A stretch of 37,959 nucleotides of DNA from Deltaproteobacteria bacterium (GTDB taxonomy: Bacteria; Desulfobacterota; WTBG01; CAIYCZ01; CAIRTM01): positions 1-37,959 of the forward strand of contig JAFGCP010000082.1 in assembly GCA_016932595.1 (NCBI GenBank), written 5' to 3'. Below, piece after piece: positions 26,042 through 34,784 of this stretch (the stretch's first letter is position 1; every line of letters starts with the position of its first letter). The notes beneath the pieces were generated by a model. It did no database searches, was not told where the DNA came from, and worked only from the letters and a program-made list of their open reading frames with translations. Both the position numbers and the translations under genes were made by a program.

Positions 26042-26497
26042 ATGCAGCCCTGCGCGGACCGTATCAGCACGTTTTGTCCGGCTGTACCTGGCGAGCCCCG
26101 CCGCAGCAGGGAAACTCCGGCACAAACCCCGGGCGAAATCGACGAAGAGGCCTGCCGGTATGATGAAGAGGGGAAGGAGCCGTACTGGGAGGAAAAAATT
26201 CTCTGCCGGCAGTGCATGCAGGTAATAACCAGCCCGGCAGAGCGCATCGAGGTTAAGGGCTCACACCGCCATACATTCTCAAATCCCCTGGGCCTTCTTT
26301 TTCAGATCGGCTGTTTCAAGCGCGTAAAAGGCTGTGTTGATGCAAGCCCGCCTGAGGCCGAGTGGAGCTGGTTCCAGGGGTATGTCTGGCAGGTCGTGCT
26401 GTGCAGCGCATGCGCCACCCACATGGGCTGGCGCTACACAGGGCCGCAGGAGTGTTTTTACGGCCTCATCCTCGACAGGCTCATGCAGGCAAGCTGA
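26042..26497 (+). CDS. CULT-domain (cereblon thalidomide-binding-like) protein
   Basis: C55xxC58 and C121xxC124; HTFSNPLGLLFQIGCF; SWFQGYVWQVVLCSACATHMGWRY with Trp spacing of 6 and 14 as in human CRBN W380/W386/W400. Confidence 0.88.
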   Translation: MQPCADRISTFCPAVPGEPRRSRETPAQTPGEIDEEACRYDEEGKEPYWEEKILCRQCMQVITSPAERIEVKGSHRHTFSNPLGLLFQIGCFKRVKGCVDASPPEAEWSWFQGYVWQVVLCSACATHMGWRYTGPQECFYGLILDRLMQAS

Positions 26498-26507
26498 AAA
26501 TGAGAGA

Positions 26508-26535
26508 AGAATTCAGAAGCCGGAATCCAGGAGCC
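26508..26535 (+). repeat. Heptanucleotide repeat tract
   Basis: AGAATTC AGAAGCC GGAATCC AGGAGCC. Confidence 0.7.
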
Positions 26536-26617
26536 AAAACAAAAGGCATATAGTCATTCAAGGGTTTGCTTGTTTCTTTCCCCTGAGCTGATCCTGAAAC
26601 GTTTTTTCTCTTTTTCA

Positions 26618-26650
26618 TTCTGAATCCCGACTTCTGGATCCTGGCTTCTG
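26618..26650 (-). repeat. Heptanucleotide repeat tract, inverted orientation
   Basis: Minus strand: CAGAAGC CAGGATC CAGAAGT CGGGATT CAGAA. Confidence 0.7.
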
Positions 26651-26685
26651 TTTTTGTACAACCCTAATTTAATTTTCAACATACA

Positions 26686-27480
26686 ATGCAGAAGCAGTTC
26701 TTCACCCCGGAGCCAAGAATTTTCGCCCATCGCGGCAATGCCGCGCATTTTCCGGAAAACACGCTCCCCTCATTTCAAAGCGCTGTCGAGATCGGCGCCG
26801 ATGTGATCGAGACTGATGTACAGCGAAGCAGAGACGGTCACTTCATGGTCTTTCACGACGACACCATCGATCGGATTACCGAGGGGGCCGGAAGGGTAGG
26901 GGACCACACGCTTGAGGAGCTGAAGCGCCTTGATGCAGGCTATCGCTATTCTGCCGATGGCGATAGCTTTCCCTTTCGTGGCAAGAGAATAGCCATTCCC
27001 TCCCTTGATGAGGCCCTGCACGAGTTTCCGCAGCAGCGCTTTAACGTGGACCTTAAGACCGATGACCCATCTCAGGCTGCTGATTATTGCACCCTCATCA
27101 GGCGCTGCAATGCAGGGGAGCGGGTGCTGACGGCATCGGAATTCACCGGAAACCTCAAGGCGGTGAGAAGCCTGATGCCGGAGATGGCAACTTCGGCCTC
27201 GCACAAAGAGGTGGCGGGTGTTTTTTTTCTTTATAGAAGCGGTCTGCTTTTTACAAAAAACAATTTTGCAGCCGATGCCCTGCAAATACCCGAATTTTAT
27301 CGCCACTGGCATGTTGCAGCGCCAGATCTGATGCGCAGGATGCACAAAAAGGGGATCCGTGTCCATGTCTGGACAGTCAACAGGGAGGCCGACATGCGCC
27401 GCCTTCTGGATGCCGGCGTCGACGGCATCATCACCGACGACCCCCTCCTGCTCAAAAAGGTCATCGACTCCCGTGCATAA
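26686..27480 (+). CDS. Glycerophosphodiester phosphodiesterase family protein
   Basis: IFAHRGNAAHFPENTLPSFQSAVEIGADVIETDVQRSRDGHFMVFHDDTIDRITEGAGRVGDHTLEEL. Confidence 0.96.
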   Translation: MQKQFFTPEPRIFAHRGNAAHFPENTLPSFQSAVEIGADVIETDVQRSRDGHFMVFHDDTIDRITEGAGRVGDHTLEELKRLDAGYRYSADGDSFPFRGKRIAIPSLDEALHEFPQQRFNVDLKTDDPSQAADYCTLIRRCNAGERVLTASEFTGNLKAVRSLMPEMATSASHKEVAGVFFLYRSGLLFTKNNFAADALQIPEFYRHWHVAAPDLMRRMHKKGIRVHVWTVNREADMRRLLDAGVDGIITDDPLLLKKVIDSRA

Positions 27481-27563
27481 TGTCCGGGCCCGCCATTGCA
27501 GTCTGGCTGGGCGATGCGAACGGACCATGATGGCAGTTTTGGTTTTTACTGGCCGCTTTTCCT

Positions 27564-27592
27564 TTGACACGCAACCGGACCGGGCCTATACT
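27564..27592 (+). promoter_or_regulatory. Promoter TTGACA-N17-TATACT for nfeD-like gene
   Basis: -35 at 27564-27569, -10 at 27587-27592. Confidence 0.65.
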
Positions 27593-27642
27593 CCCCTCAT
27601 CCAAAACAAATTCAATCAACTCACCCTATATGGAGGCGGCGT

Positions 27643-28098
27643 ATGTCTGAGCACATGCTGAGCAACCCCGGATTGTTATGGTTCATTGCAGGGCTGGCGC
27701 TGCTGCTTACGGAGCTGTTCGCCCCGTCCCTCATTCTGATGTTTTTCGGGCTCGGGGCCTGGATCGTAGCGGCACTCTATCTGCTTTTCACCATAGGGCT
27801 CCCGGCGCAGCTCAGCGTTTTTGCCGTTTCATCAATCCTGCTGCTTGTTTTTCTCCGCAAAAAGCTCAAGCCGGTGTTCCTTGGGTATGTTTCATCGAAA
27901 CAAACGACCGGTCAGAACATGGATGATTTTTTAGGAAAGGAGGCCGTCGTGCTGGCCCGCATAGAGCCTGGCAAGCCCGGAAAGGTTGAATTCAACGGGG
28001 TCGCCTGGGATGCTGTGTCTGATGACAGCATTGATGTCGATTCCCGCGTCAGGATTATAGACAGAAATGGCCTCAAGCTGAAGGTTATGCCTTTTTAA
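27643..28098 (+). CDS. NfeD family membrane protein
   Basis: Short TM region then OB-like domain; next to an SPFH gene. Confidence 0.88.
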   Translation: MSEHMLSNPGLLWFIAGLALLLTELFAPSLILMFFGLGAWIVAALYLLFTIGLPAQLSVFAVSSILLLVFLRKKLKPVFLGYVSSKQTTGQNMDDFLGKEAVVLARIEPGKPGKVEFNGVAWDAVSDDSIDVDSRVRIIDRNGLKLKVMPF

Positions 28099-28222
28099 GC
28101 GGGGCGGCGGCTTTATCGTGCGGACACCAAGGTCCGCCCCTACCGTTAGCCGTATGCAAACGGCACGATCACTGCGACAGGAGACACCAGGCTGCTAACA
28201 CTTATGACAGGAGGTATTTGCG

Positions 28223-29176
28223 ATGGGAATTTCTACTATAATTTTAACTGGTCTGATTATTTTTATCGTTGTGGCATTTCTCAAGACCGTTATGATCGTG
28301 CCGCAGAAAAGCGCCTACATTGTCGAGCGCTTAGGCAAATATTCTTCGACTCTTGAAGCCGGCTTTCATATCCTCATCCCGTTTATCGACCGGGTATCGT
28401 ACAAACACACGCTCAAGGAGCAGGCTATTGATGTGCCTCCCCAAACCTGTATAACCAATGACAATATCCCTGTGGAGGTTGATGGCATTCTGTATCTCCA
28501 GGTTATCGACCCGAAAAATGCGAGCTACGGCATCAGCAACTATCAGTTCGCCTCTGTGCAGCTCTCCCAGACCACGATGCGCTCCGTTATCGGCAGGCTT
28601 CCCCTGGACAAGACCTTTGAGGAGCGCGAGACCATCAACAGCTCCATCGTCTCTGCTGTCGATAAGGCCTCCGAGCCCTGGGGCGTTAAGGTCATGCGCT
28701 ACGAAGTAAAGAATATTGTGCCGCCGCAGACGATCCGCGAGGCCATGGAAAAGCAGATGCGCGCCGAGCGTGAGAAGCGGGCGCTCATACTCGAATCTGA
28801 AGGCGAAAGGCAGTCCAAGATCAACCGGTCGGAAGGCGATAAGCAGGAATTCATCCTGCGATCCGAGGGTGAAAAACAGCGCCGCATCAACGAGGCCGAA
28901 GGCCTTGCCAAAGAGATAACGCTTGTGGCGGAGGCCACAGCTGCCGGCATTGCGGAGATAGCCAAATCCATCGGTTTGAACAATGGCCCTCAGGCTGTTA
29001 ATCTGCGGATTGCGGAATTGTACATCGCCCAGTTCGGCAATCTTGCCAAGACCAACAATACCATGATCGTTCCGTCAAATCTTACGGATATCTCGACCAT
29101 GGTGTCAACAGCCCTCACGGTTATGAAGGGTACGGAGCAGGGAAGCAGCGCAGGTAGTGGTAAGCAGGTAGGCTAG
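28223..29176 (+). CDS. SPFH/Band 7 (stomatin/paraslipin-like) protein
   Basis: VPQKSAYIVERLGKYSSTLEAGFHILIPFIDRVSYKHTLKEQAIDVPPQTCITNDNIPVEVDGILYLQV. Confidence 0.95.
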   Translation: MGISTIILTGLIIFIVVAFLKTVMIVPQKSAYIVERLGKYSSTLEAGFHILIPFIDRVSYKHTLKEQAIDVPPQTCITNDNIPVEVDGILYLQVIDPKNASYGISNYQFASVQLSQTTMRSVIGRLPLDKTFEERETINSSIVSAVDKASEPWGVKVMRYEVKNIVPPQTIREAMEKQMRAEREKRALILESEGERQSKINRSEGDKQEFILRSEGEKQRRINEAEGLAKEITLVAEATAAGIAEIAKSIGLNNGPQAVNLRIAELYIAQFGNLAKTNNTMIVPSNLTDISTMVSTALTVMKGTEQGSSAGSGKQVG

Positions 29177-30297
29177 AAGTCAGGCATGCGATTTTGCCCA
29201 GGTCCCAGGGTCTGCCATGCCACAGTCTTTGTATAGTCACAATCCTGTCGGGATTTTTCAGCGGGCGTCATCACTATGTGGCCGCACATTGTTTATTGCA
29301 TGGGACATTGTGTTCTTCCCGGGATGAACCCCGGGCGGCACACCTGGCGCGGCTGCCCTCAGCGCGCACCGGTTCTGTTTGCACATCTCGTTTGGCTGAT
29401 TTTTTATACCGTGCTCGGCCCGGCTACCACAACAGCTCAAGTGCAGCCATGAACGCTATAACGAGAGACCATGCAAGGACTAAATGCTCTACCGGGGTCT
29501 TGTGCTTAAGAACTATTTTGTTTTTTTTGACTCTCATAAAAAAAATTTTTCTGACCGTTAACCCCGAACGTGCATGAGATGTATACAGCTGCAGTGCGTT
29601 CATTTGTCTCAGGCAGAAAAGTCCTTTGCCGCAATTTTATATATGGTAACAGGTTCGGCAGTAAGGCAAGGGGCCGGCATGCGTATAGCCGCATTCTTAA
29701 TCTCCCCGCCGCCTTTTTTTGGCCGTGCTTTTAAAAAGCCAAGTGATAATATGAAAAAAAGAGGGGCCGGGCAATAGCACCGGGGGCTATTTTTAAGGCA
29801 CCAAAGTGCCATTGCCAGGAGGCTGCCGGCATCACGGAGAGGCTTTCCAGCAGAATACGCTTTTCCTGGATCATGGTGCTTGCATCAAGGTTGTTTCTTT
29901 GCGCAGCATAGAGGGCATAGTTGTTATGTGGTTCTTGACGGTGTTTTGTGAAAGGCTGAGGTGCCGCGAGTTTTTTTATTCTGATTTCCATGGGCGGGAG
30001 GTCCCGGACGGTGGGCGATGTAACAACGGTAAACTGCCGGTCACACGGAACAACCATGACCAATTACCGCAGTTGGCGATAAAGTGTTTTTAAATTTTAA
30101 AAAGCGCTGCCACTGCCATTCAGCGGCGGTCATTCGTGCCGGGGCTCGGCTTTATTAGAAACTTGATTTATTCGGACGAATAGATATAATGTGCCCCCTG
30201 TGCATGAGGGCAGCCCGTGGTGGTTTTATGATTCCGGGCTTTTATGAGAGCGGGTTGTGCAGCCCGTATTTTTTTATAGGTGTAAGGAGAGAACATC

Positions 30298-31416
30298 ATG
30301 ATACGTGTCGGATTTGTCGGCTGGCGGGGCATGGTCGGCTCGGTGCTTCTGGAGCGCATGCTTGCGGAAAAAGATTTTCAGGGCTTTGAGCCGCTTTTTT
30401 TTACCACTTCCCAGGTCGGGCAGCAGGGCCCGGATATAGGCATTGCCCTCCCGCCGCTTGAGGACGCTTATGACATAAAGCAACTTTCCGCTCTGGACAT
30501 CATTGTTACCTGTCAGGGCGGTGATTATACGGGCAGCGTCTATAAGCAGCTGCGCGCCGCGGGCTGGAGGGGCTACTGGATCGACGCGGCCTCAACGCTT
30601 CGCATGGAGAAGAGCAGCATCATCGTACTCGACCCGATCAACCGCGAAGTCATCGACAGCGGGCTTGCCGCCGGCATCAAAGACTATATCGGCGGCAACT
30701 GCACCGTGTCGCTGATGCTCATGGCTCTGGGCGGCCTTTTTCATAAGGGCCTTGTCGAGTGGATGACCTCCATGACCTACCAGGCGTCATCCGGCGCAGG
30801 AGCGAAAAACATGCGCGAGCTGGTGGCGCAGATGGCCGGCATCGGCCAGGCGTCGCAGGCCGAGCTGGCAAAACCGGCATCGGCTATTCTCGACCTTGAC
30901 CGGAAGGTAACGGCAACTCTTCGCGATGGCAGCCTGCCCACCGAAAATTTCGGCGCGCCGCTTGCTGCAAGCCTTATTCCCTGGATAGACCGTGCTGTTG
31001 AGCAGGGCCAGACCCGCGAAGAGTGGAAGGGCCTTGCAGAGACCAACAAGATTCTGGGCAGAGAGACAAACCCGATTCCCATAGACGGCCTCTGCGTGCG
31101 CGTTGGCGCCATGCGCTGCCACAGCCAGGCTTTGACGATCAAGCTTTCCAAAGATGTGCCCCTTGACGAGCTGGCTGCCATGATTGCCGCAGACAACCAG
31201 TGGGTGAGGGTCGTGCCGAACACCAAAGAGGAAACGCTCAAGCACCTGACGCCTGCTGCTGTTTCCGGCACCCTTGCCGTTCCTGTGGGCAGAATTCATA
31301 AAATGAATATCGGGCCAGACTACCTTACCTGCTTCACCGTCGGCGATCAGCTTCTGTGGGGGGCTGCCGAGCCCATACGCCGCATCCTTCGCATTGTGCT
31401 TGAACAGAGAGGGTGA
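30298..31416 (+). CDS. asd: Aspartate-semialdehyde dehydrogenase
   Basis: [34 protein letters not shown], close to the E. coli-type Asd throughout. Confidence 0.96.
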   Translation: MIRVGFVGWRGMVGSVLLERMLAEKDFQGFEPLFFTTSQVGQQGPDIGIALPPLEDAYDIKQLSALDIIVTCQGGDYTGSVYKQLRAAGWRGYWIDAASTLRMEKSSIIVLDPINREVIDSGLAAGIKDYIGGNCTVSLMLMALGGLFHKGLVEWMTSMTYQASSGAGAKNMRELVAQMAGIGQASQAELAKPASAILDLDRKVTATLRDGSLPTENFGAPLAASLIPWIDRAVEQGQTREEWKGLAETNKILGRETNPIPIDGLCVRVGAMRCHSQALTIKLSKDVPLDELAAMIAADNQWVRVVPNTKEETLKHLTPAAVSGTLAVPVGRIHKMNIGPDYLTCFTVGDQLLWGAAEPIRRILRIVLEQRG

Positions 31417-31431
31417 GAGGCTGTTTTGAAT

Positions 31432-31469
31432 AAAAATGCTGTGCGGCATCGGGCTGCGCAGCATTTTTT
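31432..31469 (+). terminator. Rho-independent terminator after asd
   Basis: AAAAATGCTGTGCGGC / GCTGCGCAGCATTTTT stem with T-run. Confidence 0.8.
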
Positions 31470-31528
31470 ATTGTTGTACAGGATGTTTCAGCCGCAGGGC
31501 CGGCATTGCAGGGCCATGGGTGTCTGGC

Positions 31529-33247
31529 TCAGCCTGAGGACAGCAGGTAGGCGCGCAGGTTTACCTTGCGGTTTATGAGGCCGAGCTTTTTGCGGATGCT
31601 TGCCCGGTGGCATTCGATGGTGCGGGGTGAGAGGCTGGTTATACCGGCAATTTCCTTGGCCGTCATGCCATGCTTGATCAGGTTGGCGATTTGAATCTCC
31701 GCGGGCGTCATCGAAAGGTTGCGCGAAGCCGTCCTGCCGGCAAAAGGGGCGACAATATCCTTCAGATTAGCCTCAATAATAGCCAGGGAAGAGCGCTGCC
31801 GTTCGTCAAGGCGCGTTGCCTTCAGCCTGTCCAGATAGGGCAGCACCAGTTCATTGACATTGGCCAGTATTTTGTCCTCGTGGGTCTGTTTATCCTCTTC
31901 GCGGCCCTGCAATAAAACACGCAGGGCCGTATTCATTTCCTCGAGGGTTTCCGTGCGCTCGCGCACCTTTTCTTCGAGCTGCTCATGGGACTGCCGCAGC
32001 TCTTCAAGAACGCGCCTGCGCTCGGTTATATCGCGCACGGATGCCACAATACCGTTGTAGTCGCCCGCCTCGGTTTTCAGCACCGCAAGCCTGACCTCGG
32101 CTGGAAAAACCGTGCCGTTTTTGCGCTTCCAGCGGGCTTCAAAAAGGCTCAGGTCATCTTTGTTGTCCATGGCTTTCATGATCTGCTGTGAGAGTTCAGC
32201 ATCGGAATCATCGGCCAGCAGGGATGCCGCCGAGCCCCCTATAAGCTCTTCCTGCCGGTAGCCCGTAATGTCGGAGAAAGCCTGGTTGATCATGATGCAC
32301 TGGCCCTGGGGGTCGGACACATAGATGCCGTCGCGCGTTGTGGCGAAGATGTTTTCAAGAAAAAGCTTTGTATTGAGAAGCTGTTTTTCAGCCTTGACCC
32401 GTGTGGTGATATCGCGACAGATGGCAATGGTCCCGCGGCGGTTGCCCTCCGGGTCTGTCAGCAGCGACAGTGCCGCCTCCATGGGCACGACAACGCCGTC
32501 TTTTTTATTCATGTAGAACAGGCCCTGCGCACGGCCGGTTTCAAAAAGCTCATTGGTGACTTCTATCTGCGTATCATAATACCCTTTGTCGATGCTCAGC
32601 ATCTCTCCGGTGGTGCACATATGGGTGCCTTCAAATGAAGCAAGTTCCAGCAGAAATTTTCCCACGATGTCTTCACTGCGCTCATAGCCGAGCATGCTCA
32701 CCAGCGAGTCGTTAACCGTGACTATCATGCTGTTGAAGTCGGTGATTATAATGCCGTCTCCCGAGTGCTGCAGGATATTGCGGTAGTTTTGCTCGAGTTC
32801 CCAGTTGCCGTGCGCGTGGGTCGGATCGCGGGGCTGTTCTTCCTGCCCCTGTTTTTTTATGAGAGTGATGATGCCTGCTGCCACGGCCGTCTCGCCGGCC
32901 CTGGTGCGCGTTATAACAGAGCGCATGGTTACCTGGATCGGCGTGCCGTCGCTGGCGAGGAGCTTTATGGGCAGGGGGGCCTGCTCGGCAAGGTAGAAAT
33001 AGTAAAGGCCGAAATCGGCTATGCCTTCACGCGTTGAGGGGACAAGATTCGGAAGTATGCCCTGGTTGATGTCAAAAAATGTTTTGCCCATAAGCTCGTG
33101 CCCGGCATAACCGAGCATGGCGCAGAAGGAATCGTTTGCCTGCAGGATATGCCCCTCGGCATCGATAAAAAAAATGCCCTGCTCCGAGGCTGTATACAAC
33201 TGCCTGATGCAAATATTGATATCTTTCGTGATTCGATTTATTGCCAT
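31529..33247 (-). CDS. Multi-PAS protein with C-terminal LuxR-type HTH
   Basis: Three or four PAS/PAC modules (GIFFIDAEGHILQANDSFCAMLGY; GIIITDFNSMIVTVNDSLVSMLGY; GIYVSDPQGQCIMINQAFSDITGY), coiled coil, TPAEIQIANLIKHGMTAKEIAGITSLSPRTIECHRASIRKKLGL. Confidence 0.93.
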   Translation of the reverse strand: MAINRITKDINICIRQLYTASEQGIFFIDAEGHILQANDSFCAMLGYAGHELMGKTFFDINQGILPNLVPSTREGIADFGLYYFYLAEQAPLPIKLLASDGTPIQVTMRSVITRTRAGETAVAAGIITLIKKQGQEEQPRDPTHAHGNWELEQNYRNILQHSGDGIIITDFNSMIVTVNDSLVSMLGYERSEDIVGKFLLELASFEGTHMCTTGEMLSIDKGYYDTQIEVTNELFETGRAQGLFYMNKKDGVVVPMEAALSLLTDPEGNRRGTIAICRDITTRVKAEKQLLNTKLFLENIFATTRDGIYVSDPQGQCIMINQAFSDITGYRQEELIGGSAASLLADDSDAELSQQIMKAMDNKDDLSLFEARWKRKNGTVFPAEVRLAVLKTEAGDYNGIVASVRDITERRRVLEELRQSHEQLEEKVRERTETLEEMNTALRVLLQGREEDKQTHEDKILANVNELVLPYLDRLKATRLDERQRSSLAIIEANLKDIVAPFAGRTASRNLSMTPAEIQIANLIKHGMTAKEIAGITSLSPRTIECHRASIRKKLGLINRKVNLRAYLLSSG

Positions 33248-33338
33248 CGGTGCGTCCTGATAATATTTTATATACTATAGCAAAAGCTTAAAAATGTACA
33301 GGCCGGCGTCTGCGCCCGGAGGGCCGGTCTGATTTATA

Positions 33339-33367
33339 TTGACGGGGGGCGGCTTTTCTTTTAAAAT
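33339..33367 (+). promoter_or_regulatory. Promoter TTGACG-N17-TAAAAT for purB
   Basis: -35 at 33339, -10 at 33362-33367. Confidence 0.6.
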
Positions 33368-33402
33368 TATGAGCCGCACTCTATACAAGCAGGAGGATGT
33401 TC

Positions 33403-34695
33403 ATGATAGACCGCTACAGCCGCGAGGCAATGAAAAGCATATGGTCCGATGAAAACCGGTTCAGGACTTGGCTGCAGATCGAAGTTACAGCATGTGAGGC
33501 GCTGTGCAAACTGGGGCAGGTTCCCGAGGCTGCGCTGAAAACGATACAGGAAAAGGCCGACTTCAATGTCGAGCGCATTCTTGAAATAGAAAAAGTGACC
33601 AGGCATGACGTAATCGCCTTTACGACCTGCGTGGCCGAGTATGTGGGCGAAGATGCCCGGTATATTCACTGGGGCATGACCTCTTCAGACGTTCTTGACA
33701 CAAGCTTCAGCATGCAGCTGAAGCAGGCTGCGGAGATTCTCCTTCAGGATATCGACGATCTGCTCGCGGTCATTAAGGATAAGGCCTTCCAATACAGGGA
33801 TACCGTCATGATCGGCCGCAGCCACGGTATTCATGCCGAGCCCATCACGTTTGGCCTGAAGATGGCGCTGTGGTTTGATGAAATGCAGCGGCAGAAGCGA
33901 CGCATGCAGGCTGCAGCCGAAAATGCCGCTGTCGGCAAAATATCAGGGGCCGTGGGCACATTTGCCTATATCCCGCCTTTTGTGGAGGAGTATGTCTGCT
34001 CGGCGCTCGGCCTGAAGCCGGCGCCGGTATCATCGCAGATCGTGCAGCGGGATATCTACGCCGAATTTTTTTGCGCCATGGCGCAGGTGGGCTGCTCGCT
34101 TGAAAAGTTTTCAACTGAAATACGACACCTCATGCGAACCGAGGTCTCTGAGGTGTCCGAGTATTTTTCGCCGGGGCAAAAGGGCTCCTCGGCCATGCCG
34201 CATAAAAAGAACCCCATTCTTTCTGAAAACGTATCAGGCCTCGCCCGCCTTTTGCGTGCCAATGCCCTTGCCGCCATGGAGAATGTGGCGCTGTGGCACG
34301 AGCGCGATATCAGCCACTCGTCGGTAGAGCGCGTTATCGGCCCGGACAGCACCATTGTGCTTGATTTTATGCTTGCTCGGTTCACCGGGCTTTTGAAAAA
34401 ACTGCTCGTCTATCCTGAGGTCATGCTGGAGAATATGAACAAAACAGGCGGTATGTTCTACTCGCAGCGGGTACTGCTTGAGCTGACGCAGCGCGGCGTT
34501 TCCCGGGAAGACGGCTACCGCCTGGTGCAGCGAAACGCCCATGCAGCATGGGAAAACAGGGCGGCTTTCGTTGACACTATCTGCCGGGATGCCGAGGTGA
34601 CGGCTGTTATTTCTGAAGCAGAAATAAAAAGCTTCTGCACCCCCGAGTTTTTTACGCGGCATGTCGAGACGATTTTCAGGCGCGTGTTTACATAA
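33403..34695 (+). CDS. purB: Adenylosuccinate lyase
   Basis: MIDRYSREAMKSIWSDENRFRTWLQIEV, HWGMTSSDVLDT, GSSAMPHKKNPILSENVSGLARL; Shine-Dalgarno AGGAGG before ATG 33403. Confidence 0.97.
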   Translation: MIDRYSREAMKSIWSDENRFRTWLQIEVTACEALCKLGQVPEAALKTIQEKADFNVERILEIEKVTRHDVIAFTTCVAEYVGEDARYIHWGMTSSDVLDTSFSMQLKQAAEILLQDIDDLLAVIKDKAFQYRDTVMIGRSHGIHAEPITFGLKMALWFDEMQRQKRRMQAAAENAAVGKISGAVGTFAYIPPFVEEYVCSALGLKPAPVSSQIVQRDIYAEFFCAMAQVGCSLEKFSTEIRHLMRTEVSEVSEYFSPGQKGSSAMPHKKNPILSENVSGLARLLRANALAAMENVALWHERDISHSSVERVIGPDSTIVLDFMLARFTGLLKKLLVYPEVMLENMNKTGGMFYSQRVLLELTQRGVSREDGYRLVQRNAHAAWENRAAFVDTICRDAEVTAVISEAEIKSFCTPEFFTRHVETIFRRVFT

Positions 34696-34784
34696 GACTT
34701 CACACCTGACTAACGCAGGCATGGATTTGCCCTAGAGAGCATGGTTGTTGCAGTTTTTTTGAAAATTTTACGAGGAGGGACTCT

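Noticed and set aside
29731-30063. 110-aa minus-strand ORF in the SPFH-asd gap
   Set aside because: No recognised family or ribosome-binding site; possibly a decayed gene but unsupported.
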